Assembly: GCA_000507305.1 (NCBI GenBank)
Contig: DF239403.1
Span: 126,191 to 190,190 of the forward strand
DNA: 64,000 nt
From: Breviolum minutum Mf 1.05b.01
Lineage: Eukaryota > Sar > Dinophyceae > Suessiales > Symbiodiniaceae
Direction: 5' to 3'
Shown here: positions 10,819 through 19,868 of the stretch, piece after piece
Position numbering within the stretch: the first letter of the stretch is position 1
Layout: the number at the start of each line of letters is the position of its first letter
Notes under the pieces: generated by a model
Database searches by the model: none
What the model was told of the DNA's origin: nothing
Seen by the model: only the letters and a program-made list of their open reading frames with translations
Made by a program: the position numbers and the translations under genes

Positions 10819-10976
10819 GTGATTCCAGGGACCTTGAAGGACATGGGACCCCTTTATGGTAAGTTTCCCATACTATTCCCATCTCTTTAGGGATTCTTAT
10901 GGGAATAGTATGGGAAACTTACCATTATCAAGGGGGTCCCATGTCCTTAAGGGGTCCCTGAAAATCCTGGTGATTT
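10819..10976. mobile_element. Family K long palindrome filling one intron
   Basis: Arms GTAAGTTTCCCATACTATTC and GAATAGTATGGGAAACTTAC are exact complements, as are GGACATGGGACCCC and GGGGTCCCATGTCC. GGTGATT occurs at each outer end. Nearly the whole intron 10794-10981 is this hairpin. Confidence 0.7.
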
Positions 10977-10981
10977 GATAG

Positions 10982-11101
10982 GTGGTGGATTTGGTGAAAT
11001 ACGAGGGTGCACGAAGAGCCTTAGAGTTGAAATTGGGTTCGCTTCAACTGGATGTGCATGACCATTCTGCTGGATGGCGCAGTGGCTTTGGTCTGAAAAA
11101 A
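10982..11101 (+). CDS. VPS13: VPS13-like exon (IQI.IQ-type strand)
   Basis: Exactly 40 codons between tgatag and a perfect gtaagg donor. Frame gives VVDLVKYEGARRALELKLGS, then LQLDVHDHSAGWRSGFGLKK. In VPS13 the SLVN motif is followed by a segment of the type 'fxIqIxxIQIxNQ'; LELKLGSLQLDV fits that position and pattern. Confidence 0.55.
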
Positions 11102-11144
11102 GTAAGGAGGAAAAGATGGCAGGAATGATGAAATGTAGAGCTGA

Positions 11145-11190
<46 letters not shown>
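11145..11190. repeat. ATG/GAT microsatellite
   Basis: About fifteen tandem GAT units; they give false poly-Met and poly-Ser frames. Confidence 0.9.
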
Positions 11191-11194
<4 letters not shown>

Positions 11195-11526
11195 ATGTTT
11201 ACTCATATGTATGTGTGATTTTGCTGATCCTGGTTGATATGCAGTATTCAAGCTAACACAAACTAGATGCAGTCCATAAATGATGCACACTTGCGTTGAC
11301 AGATGCAAATAACTTTAGGGTTTTGACAGAGAACTATCATCAGTCTTTGTATGTACACTCAAATTGTTTGCCACAAGTTGTTCATCAGTATGAATGATAT
11401 CAAGAACATTGTGTCATTGTTTTGGTGTTAGATCCGCTGAAACCGGTGGTTTTCAGATCCTGTAGTCCCCAAAATTGCACTTTGCTTTCCTCAGATCTCC
11501 ATATATTTTTTTAAGTATCATCCTTT

Positions 11527-11641
11527 CCCATAGCATCCATGTATGGTATGTTATTTTTCACCTACATTTACTATACAAATCAACCGAAATTCATGTGGAT
11601 CGGTATATGCCGTTCATCTTTTCCATGGGAATCCTATGGGT
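11527..11641. mobile_element. Family C hairpin, diverged
   Basis: CCCATAGCATCCATGTATGG on the left and CCATGGGAATCCTATGGG on the right. Confidence 0.6.
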
Positions 11642-11917
11642 TTGGACTTTGCCAAAAGGTTTCCCGACTGACTCCACTAAATTTGCCTGAAAAACATGAA
11701 CATCATTCTATGGAATCCATCCCAAAACACTGAAAGATTCACACACAGAGAGTAAAAGTTTTTATCGATGTACCAACAACAAAACATTGAAATGGTTCCC
11801 CCCTTGTAGGAGTAGAGATTCTTTGATTTTTTGCTCTTATTAGAAAAACTGTTTGGTGCTTGGAGATTTGTTTCAAGGACGTGTAAAACAACAATTCATC
11901 AACACATCTCATTCCAG

Positions 11918-12028
11918 GTAATGTGATGCTACGTCCCAAACGCAGTCGTCTTCCAGTGCGTGCCGTGCTTTCAGAACGACCCTTTCTCCTGTGCAGTGCC
12001 AACTGGTTAGCGCTCGAACGCGGCGCAG
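11918..12028 (+). CDS. VPS13-like exon (FPVxxxPxK-type segment)
   Basis: Starts after tctcattccag. Frame gives NVMLRPKRSRLPVRAVLSER, then PFLLCSANWLALERGA. VPS13 proteins have a 'PVxLxPxK' segment followed by 'PFxxxSxV' at this point. Ending at cag|gtgcag gives phase 1, which matches the exon at 12927; a gta donor at 12048 would not. Confidence 0.5.
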
Positions 12029-12926
12029 GTGCAGCATGGTGGAAATGGTATGATACTTGTAGGTATATCTTGCAGTGGTGCCAAGCTTCCCAGCAATAGT
12101 CACCAGCAGGATTTCTACATTTGTAGTAGGGGATCCCTTATGAACCTTCATTTGCTACTGTTGCTGGGAAGGCCAACCCGAAGTATATCTCATGAAAACC
12201 CACACTGAAGGAACCAGAGCGATATGTTTTAATGCGAAATTCCAGCATTTTTCGCGAGGCTTAGTAGTAACAACATGACACTGGTGAATTTCATCATATT
12301 TTGAACTAGTAATCTCAACTACTGCACCTGAATTTCAACCATCGCTGTTGCAGGGGGTAGATATGTGGAACTTGGAATCAGCCCGTCACTAAGACTTGTG
12401 CTGTGCCAACATTTATGCGATACTCATGGAGGGGCAACAAAACACAAGGACTTGGGCTTACCAGAAAGCATGTTAAGACATCACATGATCACATGATGTA
12501 TATGTAAATTGTGACTTTGTGCAGCAGATGAATGATGAATGTGTGATAATACATGAGGTTTTCGAGTCTTTCTGGAATTTGTGTGGCATTTGCTTGTGCC
12601 TCTTAGTACCATCGTTTTAAATGTACCCTTACTCTTGTTTGCTTGGTTCCAAATTACGAGCCCACGATTTAAACATGATGGAACTGGTGTTCAAGGTAAT
12701 GTTTTATTGCAAGCAAAGTTCATTGTTACGATTTAAAAAGTTTGTGTTGTTTTGTTCACAGAGTTCATAGATGTAGACGATTGTAGAAGCCTGCTTTGCT
12801 GTTGAAGATTCGTTGATGTCGGGTTCTTGTCGCAAGTATTGCTTCCCGTTGTAGTTGTCATAGTTGTGTAGTTATGTTTGTTTCAGCTTCCACTCATCAA
12901 CACTTACGTTTGTCACCGCGTTTCAG
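12029..12926. other. Intron, no further feature
   Basis: Between two phase-compatible VPS13-like exons; T-rich, no exon or element recognised. Confidence 0.35.
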
Positions 12927-13006
12927 GTCCAGCAGCACATTTCGAAGTGGATAGCCTGAAGATTGTCACTTGGATTGAAGCCAATTTCTTCATGCCATCC
13001 AGGAGG
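12927..13006 (+). CDS. VPS13-like exon (YFKVLIQEM-type segment)
   Basis: Follows the gtttcag acceptor. Joined in phase to the exon ending at 12028 it reads RGAGPAAHFEVDSLKIVTWI, then EANFFMPSRR. VPS13 has a segment like 'kYFkvLiQEMdlrlDxxFl' here. No GT donor precedes the in-frame stop at 13010; a GC donor (agg|gcttag) would fit, so the 3' edge is uncertain. Confidence 0.45.
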
Positions 13007-13121
13007 GCTTAGCAAATGTCGGAGCACCCAAATTGCATTGCCTAGGGATAGGCAGACTAACGTTTGAACAAACGATTGATGCCTAGTGAGGATGAAACTA
13101 CCTATACAATTAATAATCCAG

Positions 13122-13276
13122 TTACATATAGGAGTAGGAGTGATCTCTGGAAAATGAACATGGAAGACATACACAGTCTGACAGTCACAGTCATCTTGCA
13201 AGCTCGTATTGCTTTGGTGGAAAGCTTGTCACCTTGCAACCGATGGTTATGCCTCGATGTTCTGTCAAATGCCTTG
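13122..13276 (+). CDS. VPS13-like exon (FHISPIKLHLSV-type segment)
   Basis: Open frame gives SDLWKMNMEDIHSLTVTVIL, then ARIALVESL and WLCLDVLSNAL, ending at ttg|gtatca in phase 0. VPS13 C-terminal halves contain a segment like 'yeyFhIxPIklhlSvsl' that resembles the first part. The acceptor could be at 13121, 13131 or 13137. Confidence 0.45.
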
Positions 13277-13574
13277 GTATCACATCCAACACCTGCTTTT
13301 TTTGTCCGCTTCCTTTAATATGGTGGGCTGTTCAACCATACTCAAACCCTACTTATCAGATGTTTAACGATTGCAAGGTCTTCTGTCATAAGTGAGGATA
13401 TTTTTCATGATTATCATAGTTACCTTGGGATATGCCCCGGAGGTTTGTTGACAAGATCTTGTTAATCAGAGTCATGAATACTTATTGAGTTGGACTTAAC
13501 ACCTGTTGTTAAAAACACCAAAACCATTTGGGACATATACAAATCTCTGTTTTTTTCTCGAATGGACAAACAAG

Positions 13575-13641
13575 CATGAACTGATCATCGAAGTAGTGGA
13601 TCGCAAGCAGTTTTTGGTAGACGACCTCAAGATTCTTCATT
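13575..13641 (+). CDS. Short VPS13-like exon
   Basis: Frame gives HELIIEVVDRKQFLVDDLKI, between caag and a gttacc donor. It starts in phase 0, as the previous exon ends, and ends in phase 1, which exactly fits the exon at 14026 (2-base start). A family-C hairpin begins 4 bases into the intron. Confidence 0.5.
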
Positions 13642-13644
13642 GTT

Positions 13645-13740
13645 ACCCATAGGATCCATGGGATTGGTATGTTTACCTGAATGTTCCATACAAATCAACC
13701 AAATGTAGGTGGATATACCAATCCTATGGATCCTATGGGT
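13645..13740. mobile_element. Family C hairpin
   Basis: ACCCATAGGATCCATGGGAT on the left; ATCCTATGGATCCTATGGGT on the right. ATTGTT lies on both sides, a likely 6-bp target duplication. Confidence 0.85.
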
Positions 13741-14025
13741 ATTGTTTTCCTTTTTTTTTCATTCAGGAGTGGTATGGACTTCCGTTTTTTTTGGGGGGGG
13801 TTCAGATGATATTCTCCATCCAGTTCTAAGAGTTTATGAATGTCGAAGATGATTATCCTCATTTTGACCTTTCCTATATTTGAGACTTTGCTTCGATATT
13901 GAAGGCCTACGGTCAGTTGTTGTTTCAAACACAAGTGTTTCCCAAAGAGGAGTATCATCCTGAATCAATCTAGAATTTGTAGGAATTTGTTGCATGTGTG
14001 TTTTACTGGTTTGTTTTTGGTAAAG

Positions 14026-14138
14026 TTCCGGACCCATCTAAACTCCCATCTGAGGACATGCAACCAATTGAGCTTCGCTTGGATACTTTGAGCTGTTTTC
14101 AATTGGCAATTTTCGGTTTGGATTTGCTGCGTTCCTTG
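14026..14138 (+). CDS. VPS13: VPS13-like exon with GLDxL motif
   Basis: Starts after gtaaag, giving FPDPSKLPSEDMQPIELRLD, then LSCFQLAIFGLDLLRSL, and ends at g|gtttga in phase 0. The end matches the highly conserved VPS13 segment of the type 'qlyxlilGlDvLGNP' that starts the ATG2-like C-terminal domain. It comes in the expected order after the preceding exons. Confidence 0.55.
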
Positions 14139-14471
14139 GTTTGAGATCCGAAATCGGTGGAGTCATTGTCATGGACATAAAAAATACAGTAATGTATATG
14201 TACACATATGTCTATAATGTCTATATCAATAGACAATAGATATGTTTATTTACATTATATATATCTTTGTGTATATCCCCTTTTCTTTTCCACCCAAAAA
14301 GCCCCAACACTCGTCTTTTTTTTTTTTCGCAACTTCGCAAAAATGCCAAAATTGCTGTTGCCAGTTGGTATGACATGCTGTTGCCAGTTGTGTCTGGTGA
14401 GTTGCAAGGGTCGAAAAGCTCCAATTATGACCTTTTTCGGTGTCAAGTAATCCATCCTTCAAAAAACGCAA

Positions 14472-14579
14472 TACCCAAAGGATCCATGGGATGAACGGTA
14501 TATTTACCTGCATTTGAACCATAAAATTTACACAAGCCAATGGTTTCGTAAATATACCAATCCCATGGATCCTATGGGA
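14472..14579. mobile_element. Family C hairpin
   Basis: ACCCAAAGGATCCATGGGAT on the left and ATCCCATGGATCCTATGGG (approximate) on the right. Confidence 0.8.
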
Positions 14580-14926
14580 TATGGTCTTGTTTCAATTGTT
14601 TTTTGATATTGACCGTAAGATTTTTGGGGATGATGACCTGGTTGACTTATAGTTTTTTTCAGATGGATGATTGAAACCACAACAGTCCATGGTATTTTTC
14701 TTAGTAAGATTGACATGGATCCTGGCGAGATATGAGATATGCTGTGGCATCACAAGGTGCAAGGATTTCTCCATGTTTTCCTGGGATGATCTAAGGGAAT
14801 CCTCCGAGAGAAAATTCCTTTTGTTTGAAAGGTTGGTTATTTGGGCACCCTAAATGGCCTCGTGAGACAAGTGATACAGTAGTTACTGTATGTTGTTATG
14901 GCTGGAGATGTGTGCATTTGGTGCAG

Positions 14927-15013
14927 CCAGACTTTCTCGGATGGTTTGTTTGGAAATTTCAGAAGACTTCCTTCCATTTCAATGAAGCATATGACGTTGA
15001 TGTTGATGATTGA
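14927..15013 (+). CDS. Exon candidate, boundaries unresolved
   Basis: After ggtgcag an open frame gives PDFLGWFVWKFQKTSFHFNE and stops at 15011-15013. It starts in phase 0, as the exon at 14026 requires, but no donor gives the phase needed by the exon at 15139. A short alternative after gaaag at 14831 (GYLGTLNGL, gtgaga donor) is also possible. Confidence 0.3.
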   Translation, partial: PDFLGWFVWKFQKTSFHFNEAYDVDVDD

Positions 15014-15138
15014 AGTATTGCCCAACGTGGGAGAAAAAATATACAAGTACAAGTACCTTCCCAAGAATCATAGGACCTTCCCAAGCAGCAGGTTTTTTGT
15101 AAGGGACGCAACAGTTGCTTGGGTTATGCTTCCTGTAG

Positions 15139-15261
15139 GTCGTGCCGAGCCGTTGCTGGGCGCTGCAGAGAGTTTTGGACACTTGAGACGTCTATTGAAG
15201 ACACGTTGGAGGAACTGATTTTTGTTGCCAATCTGAAGGGAAGGGAAAGAATTCAAGCCAA
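15139..15261 (+). CDS. Coding exon, acidic helix
   Basis: Between cttcctgtag and a gtaatg donor. Frame gives CREFWTLETSIEDTLEELIF, then VANLKGRERIQA. It ends in phase 2 and continues exactly in phase into the exon at 15855. May be the C-terminal part of the VPS13-like gene or a new gene. Confidence 0.5.
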
Positions 15262-15679
15262 GTAATGGGTTCTTTATTTGGTTCAGGTGGGATTGTACTG
15301 TATCTTTCGATGGGCATAACATGGGATAAGGTTTCTGGTAACTTTATGGGCGTTTAGGACCTCACTATTGGACTTTCAAAGAACAATTGCTTGAATGTTC
15401 CTGTAAAAAGCTTACCCAAAAAGAAAGCAGCTTGTTGGTGAATCATATTTCATGATTCAGGCCTTTTTTTGGTTGGCAAAGTGTGATGGCTGCGATGTTT
15501 TGCATACATTATGGTAGAATGCTAGAGATGCTGATGCTGATTTCATCACTCAAAATTTGACGGCATGTTTCCTGGCCGGGGCTGTTTTGAGCGGATTGTT
15601 GTGTCGAAGTTGTAGGAACCTGAGAGACGTTCCTAAGTACATATATCAGTGGAAACAAAACGCATGATTTTTTTTGGGT

Positions 15680-15763
15680 TCTTGTTGGTTCTTGTTCTTG
15701 TTGTTGTTGTTGTTGTTGTTGTTGTTGGTCTTGTTGTTGTTGGTCTGGTTGTTGTTGGTCTGG

Positions 15764-15798
<35 letters not shown>

Positions 15799-15800
15799 CT
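15680..15800. repeat. TTG microsatellite, interrupted
   Basis: TTG runs broken by TTC and TGG units; the source of false poly-Val and poly-Leu frames. Confidence 0.9.
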
Positions 15801-15854
15801 TGAACTTAGCTCGTCATCCCCGCAAACACACAGTTTCTGGTAGCTTTCCTCCAG

Positions 15855-15938
15855 GAGCGATGGCGATCAACTGCTGGAAGCCATGGAGGGTGATAGCAAC
15901 GATGCGGTTTTGGGCGAACCGCCTTGCCCGGAGCGGAC
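15855..15938 (+). CDS. Coding exon, acidic
   Basis: After tttcctccag, in phase with 15261. Frame gives SDGDQLLEAMEGDSNDAVLG, then EPPCPERT, followed by a weak gttttt donor. The donor is chosen because the resulting phase 2 is what the exon at 16207 needs and the frame otherwise stops at 15955. Confidence 0.45.
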
Positions 15939-16104
15939 GTTTTTGGATGGCCGATGATGGGATGCGATGGGATACGGTTGGTTGGATGATAAGGGAATCT
16001 ATACATGTATATTTATAGAGTCGTCGTTCTTTTGGTGAGTGTTTGGTAGTGGGGTGTATGGATAAAAGGGTTGGATGGATGTTGGATGGATAAAGGGGTG
16101 GATG

Positions 16105-16458
16105 TTATATAATGAATGTGTTTTTGACAAGTGTGTTGATAACATGTTCATGTTTAAGGACACATTGAGCGAAAGACAACCTGAAACGGATATCTTTATC
16201 CTCCAGGAGTTTTAACTTATCTAACAGCATTGATGGCTTATTCTGGCAGGAAACTTCTGAGCAACCCCTTGCCCTGTACAAGGTGACTTTTTGTTTGTAA
16301 GCTTCAGTGCAGGCTTTGAAGCCAGATTTTCGATGCCAACTATCCAGCCAGATGTCCTTTCCTCCAGCAAGAGAGCCAGCATGGCATTTTTTAGTATGAT
16401 AGTCTAGTGGCTTCATTGCAGCCAATTTCGGACGTGACGCGTCAATTCTAGTAGGCAC
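16105..16458 (-). other. Unassigned 117-codon reverse ORF
   Basis: Reads SRPKLAAMKPLDYHTKKCHA, then WLDSWHRKSGFKACTEAYKQ, then MLLDKLKLLEDKDIRFRLSF. Unusually protein-like for a chance frame here, but overlaps a phase-linked + exon at 16207. Could be a transposon relic; unresolved. Confidence 0.25.
16207..16282 (+). CDS. Coding exon
   Basis: Between tatcctccag and caag|gtgact. Frame gives SFNLSNSIDGLFWQETSEQP, then LALYK. Phase 2-in and 0-out link it to its neighbours. It conflicts with a 117-codon open frame on the opposite strand (16105-16458). A short frame (ALKPDFRCQL...) after a second cag at 16312 could be an extra exon only if a 30-bp intron were allowed. Confidence 0.45.
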
Positions 16459-16898
16459 ACATGTACAAACTGTGTATATACCGGGTCAATCATTCATGTT
16501 TGTTGTATCCTGATTTGGCATACTAAGCATTGCAGCTTATGTGAATAACAGGGGATAAATTCATTTTACATGTTTTTATAATATATACATGCGCCAGAGG
16601 TGAAATATTGATCTCTTCTTACCTTCGTCCCGCTTTCTTGCATGAACACCTTCCATCTTCATTGACAAAGCGCCAGCACAACAGAAGTCAAGTTTCGGCC
16701 CCTGATCGTTGGATATATTTCAAAAGTCGTGACCGGAAGATAGCTTCTTCTTAAAAACAGACTTGGGAAATGGGTCAGAATCAGAAAGTTGTTGGACCTA
16801 CGATCCGAAGTTCTTAAGCACAGTCCACAAACAAGAAACTACAACAAGAAGCCACAACCAACTTACTGTAATGAACCATACACCTTATTCAACTTGTA

Positions 16899-17021
16899 GG
16901 TGATGTTATCACATGTCATTACTACAGGTATGGATAACTTGAGGTTGATGACATGTTCATGACTTGCAGGTTGATGACATGTCTGTCGACCAATTTCAAG
17001 TTCATGACATGTTGATAACTT
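16899..17021. repeat. Short tandem repeat (GTTGATGACATGT-like)
   Basis: Several imperfect copies of ggttgatgacatgt / gttcatgacatgtt. Confidence 0.55.
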
Positions 17022-17160
17022 CTTATCCTTTACCCACAGATTCCAATCTGCACCAGTTGAGGGCAGTAGTTCTTTCCACTATTTCGAAGCTGTCTAAAAC
17101 ATCCTTTCGTTGATTCTTCGGATTTCAACCTATGTACGCCGTGTTCCATATCGTTTGCAG

Positions 17161-17260
17161 CAGGAGTATGATGATTTCGATGTTCCCACACCAGTCTTCA
17201 TCAAGCAATTGTACCTTGGTCTTGTTTTGTGTGGATTCTTAGTTTTATGGATTTTGTTGG
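17161..17260 (+). CDS. Coding exon with strongly hydrophobic end
   Basis: After tcgtttgcag in phase 0. Frame gives QEYDDFDVPTPVFIKQLYLG, then LVLCGFLVLWILL, a possible membrane segment of about 18 residues. The donor is unclear: gttggg near 17256, or gtttta at 17242, which would remove part of the hydrophobic run. A family-A element starts 8 bp later. Confidence 0.4.
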
Positions 17261-17267
17261 GAGAAAC

Positions 17268-17393
17268 TTACAGCCCCGAAAACTAACATGACACTGGACA
17301 AAAAACAACATTTTGAAGATGTATCTCAATATCTCCTATTAAAGATTGATAAAGATGGTGAATTCCATTGCCATGTTAATTTTCGTGGGTGTA
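17268..17393. mobile_element. Family A MITE
   Basis: CCCCGAAAACTAACATG on the left, CATGTTAATTTTCGTGGG with TGTA on the right. Confidence 0.7.
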
Positions 17394-17420
17394 ACTACTG
17401 TAACTGGTTATATAACAGAG

Positions 17421-17486
17421 GTCCTTATTCCGGCAAATTCCCCTGCGGATGATTTTTCGGCGCTTCATTCTCTTTGGGATCTCTGA
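17421..17486 (+). CDS. Possible terminal exon with stop
   Basis: After ataacagag. Frame gives EVLIPANSPADDFSALHSLW (first E from the preceding codon), then DL and a TGA stop at 17484-17486. An acidic tail directly after a hydrophobic exon would make a plausible C-terminus. No polyadenylation signal is recognised. Confidence 0.35.
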   Translation, partial: VLIPANSPADDFSALHSLWDL

Positions 17487-18174
17487 ATCTCCACCTGTTA
17501 CGTGAAAGCATCGATGGGAGTAGCGTCACTCCCAAAAGGTGGCTTGGCCTTAGTGGCCATGATAAAAACAATACATGGGAGTGGCTACCCATTAAAAACT
17601 TTCCAGGTGGTAGAAATTTTGGTTGGATGGACATGATTTATCATATGGCAACGACAATAGATGTAACACCTTGGGTTTCAGACTCAGACTCAGACATCAT
17701 GCCTCGCAAATGCAACAATATAGTTTATACTTTGTTTCTTTTTTGGACGATTTACATTTGGCTGATCGTGTAACATTTGTATGTGTGTACGTTTGTACAT
17801 ATTTAATCATTATTATTATCCATATTCAATATGGTATATTGTTGCAACTGTTGCAGAAGGTGAATTTTTTTATGTATGTTTATAGACACATAATTTACAT
17901 TTGTGGATCTACGTCCTTGTCATTGATTCCTTTGTTTCTGTATGAATCTGAAAGTATTGTTGATGTAGTAACGTAGTATGTATGCTGGTTGGACAGTCTT
18001 ATCACTTGTTATGTATTACATGTGTGAGTATGTTTTTTTGTTGAGCAGCATATTGTTGTACAATCCCATCCTAAACATCAGATATTCCTGTTGGTTATTG
18101 ACATCCTAGATGAGGTAGCATCTCAATATATTCACATTTATTTACATATTAATTTCAGTTAATTTACACCCTCC

Positions 18175-18260
18175 ACGGATCTAACATATCCTACCAGGGT
18201 ACTTTTGAAGATAAGTGTCCTTTTCCCCAGGTAGGATATGTTATAGTTCCCTGGAGTGTA
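18175..18260. mobile_element. Family D MITE
   Basis: ACACCCTCCACGGATCTAAC with ATATCCTACC on the left; GGTAGGATATGTTATAGTTC with CCTGGAGTGTA on the right. Confidence 0.75.
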
Positions 18261-18318
18261 TTCATATTTGACATATTGAGTGTTATTGTGTGTTTCAGCA
18301 TTTCTAATGGACATTTAC

Positions 18319-18425
18319 TACTGTTGATGGAAGAAATCCTGCACCATTTGATAGGTAGTGTATCCCATTATTTACAAGGCTTTATACATCTCAACTGGTT
18401 AGCCGGATTTCTTCCATCAACAGTA
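18319..18425. mobile_element. Family E MITE abutting family C
   Basis: TACTGTTGATGGAAGAAATC and GATTTCTTCCATCAACAGTA, perfect complementary 20-mers. Family C starts at the last base. Confidence 0.85.
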
Positions 18426-18522
18426 CCCATAGGATCCATGTATAGTATTTATTTACCTACATGAACACCATAAATATCAACCATTCATGTAGGTAAATAT
18501 ACAATCGTCCCATGGATCCAAC
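18425..18522. mobile_element. Family C hairpin
   Basis: ACCCATAGGATCCATGTATA on the left, CCCATGGATCC on the right, inner arms ATTTACCTACATGAA and TTCATGTAGGTAAAT. Confidence 0.75.
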
Positions 18523-18528
18523 AAGGGG

Positions 18529-18638
18529 TACACCCCAGAAAACTAACATTTTGCACCTGAAAATGAACCCCTGGAAATCCGGAGATTCCTATTAGAAACC
18601 CATCATTTTCAGGTACTAGGTTAGTTTTCGGGAGGGTA
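18529..18638. mobile_element. Family A MITE
   Basis: TACACCCCAGAAAACTAACA on the left, TTAGTTTTCGGGAGGGTA on the right; third element in the E-C-A array. Confidence 0.8.
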
Positions 18639-18737
18639 TCATATTAACTAATTACTGTAGTTTCCATCAAAAATACCTGTAAAAAACCTGTGTAATCTGT
18701 TATACAAGCTGAAATCCTATGGGGTTGATTTGAACTT

Positions 18738-18801
18738 GAATGATTTTGTTGCACCCCAAATTTGACAAATATTTTTCAGATGGGTTGAAACCACCAACCA
18801 G
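18738..18801 (+). mobile_element. Family F fragment, right half
   Basis: AATATTTTTCAGATGGGTTG followed by AAACCACCAACCAG; the left half is missing. Confidence 0.55.
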
Positions 18802-18846
18802 AGTATATATGTCAGCTGAAAAATCTCCTGAACAAAAAAATCTTCC

Positions 18847-18980
18847 TTTTTCAACGACACGCCTCTCTTCGCCTTCGCCGCCTCCAGGCACGTCCGACGC
18901 ATCCAGTTCTTCGTCTCGGTGCGCTTCGATGGCAAGGCGCTGGTTCTCGGGCGGGGAAAGCCGTTTGGAATACCCTCAGG
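18847..18980 (+). CDS. Coding exon, beta-rich; start unresolved
   Basis: Noticeably GC-rich block with frame NDTPLFAFAASRHVRRIQFF, then VSVRFDGKALVLGRGKPFGI. The alternating pattern suggests a beta-sandwich, possibly C2- or PH-like; no family is claimed. No in-frame AG acceptor is visible between an upstream stop near 18822 and 18850. The right edge may be a GC donor (cagg|gctaaa), exactly where an A-like inverted-repeat element begins. Confidence 0.4.
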
Positions 18981-19083
18981 GCTAAACTAACATAACCATG
19001 GAAAATCCCTATTTTCCCTGGTATTTTTTTCATCAAATTGGAGGATTTTTTCCATGGTGATACGTTAGTTTACCGTAGTGTAT
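18978..19083. mobile_element. A-like inverted repeat
   Basis: GGCTAAACTAACATAACCAT on the left, CATGGTGATACGTTAGTTTA on the right, then GTGTA. Confidence 0.6.
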
Positions 19084-19232
19084 ATTTTCCTAGTTTGGCC
19101 GAAGCCCAACAAAACAGGCTATAAACAGCAGTTGGATTTAGGGGATTTGGATGAATTTGATGTGTTGTCACATCATTGAGATGAATTATTTTAAATTGAC
19201 TGAAAATGGTTTTGGGAGGTTTTTTGACTTAG

Positions 19233-19307
19233 GTGTTTCAAGTCAATGATTTCTGTGTTGGTAAATCTCTGCGATTTTGCGTACTGGATCAGTATCCCAG
19301 TTTCAGG
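19233..19307 (+). CDS. Coding exon, phase 0/0
   Basis: Twenty-five codons between tttttgacttag and agg|gtggcg. Frame gives VFQVNDFCVGKSLRFCVLDQ, then YPSFR. The 'FxVxxxxxxSLRFxVxD' pattern resembles a C2-domain strand pair, as does the preceding beta-rich exon; this is inference only. Confidence 0.45.
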
Positions 19308-19754
19308 GTGGCGCGAGAAGGCCCATGACTTCTAGAGTTGCAGGAAAAGGTTGAAATTGTGATCCAACTCTTTTATAGGAGATCTAATAGTGATTTCTTA
19401 CATTATATATGTGTTTTTTGTGTGTGTTTTTTTGTGTTCACATCTATTTGAGGAGGATTCCATGTTGACAAATATGTTGCGAAACATGTTTTGAAAGAAA
19501 GCATCAGGTAAAAACGATTCCTTGTTTGATTATGTTGACGTTTGAGAGGAGCAATGAACGGGGCAGTTGGGATGAGGGGTGTTCTTTCCTGATCCTCAAT
19601 GGGAAACAAAAAAAATCTGGGATCCGGAGTCCTCAACAGCACTGTCTCGATATGTCTCGATTGACATGGACTCTTACCATGATGCAGCTGGCTGGCAAAA
19701 GGATGTTCCTTTCCAACTATCGGGATATTTATAGTACAGTATTGTATTTAAATT

Positions 19755-19868
19755 TCCCTCCCTCAAACTAACAGCGAGTTTACATCCGAAAACGGATGCG
19801 TGGAATACGATCAATTCCTTTTGGGGCCCGGCCTATTTTCAGGGGAGACATGTTAGTTTCGGGGAGTT
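19755..19868. mobile_element. Family B MITE
   Basis: CCCTCCCTCAAACTAACAGC on the left, CATGTTAGTTTCGGGGAG on the right. Confidence 0.65.

Larger units (their letters stand above)
2928..14138 (+). other. VPS13: VPS13-like gene span (partial, multi-exon)
   Basis: About fifteen coding-looking blocks lie in order here. Read in sequence they resemble VPS13, the very long chorein-family protein that channels lipids between membranes at contact sites. Seen: a block with CPYFFENDSTEV; a block with GAGITLVDNTSLNEVAYL; then LELKLGSLQLDV; then MLRPKRSR and PFLLCSANWL; then HFEVDSLKI; then CFQLAIFGLDLL. Known: in VPS13 proteins the adaptor-binding region is followed by a G-x-SLV-N...EVAY motif, an IQI.IQ(I/L) strand, a FPVxxxP segment, a YFKVLIQEM-like segment and finally QLxxLxxGLDxLGNP. 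The order matches. The N-terminal chorein domain is not in the window, so the gene presumably starts further left. Reading phase links 10722 to 10982, 11918 to 12927, and 13122 to 13575 to 14026. The assignment rests on remembered motifs, not alignment. Confidence 0.5.

Noticed and set aside
16899-17021. CRISPR-like array
   Set aside because: Imperfect short tandem units without regular spacers, in eukaryotic sequence.
18847-19307. C2 domain from beta-rich exons
   Set aside because: Pattern only; no Asp-loop residues could be placed.
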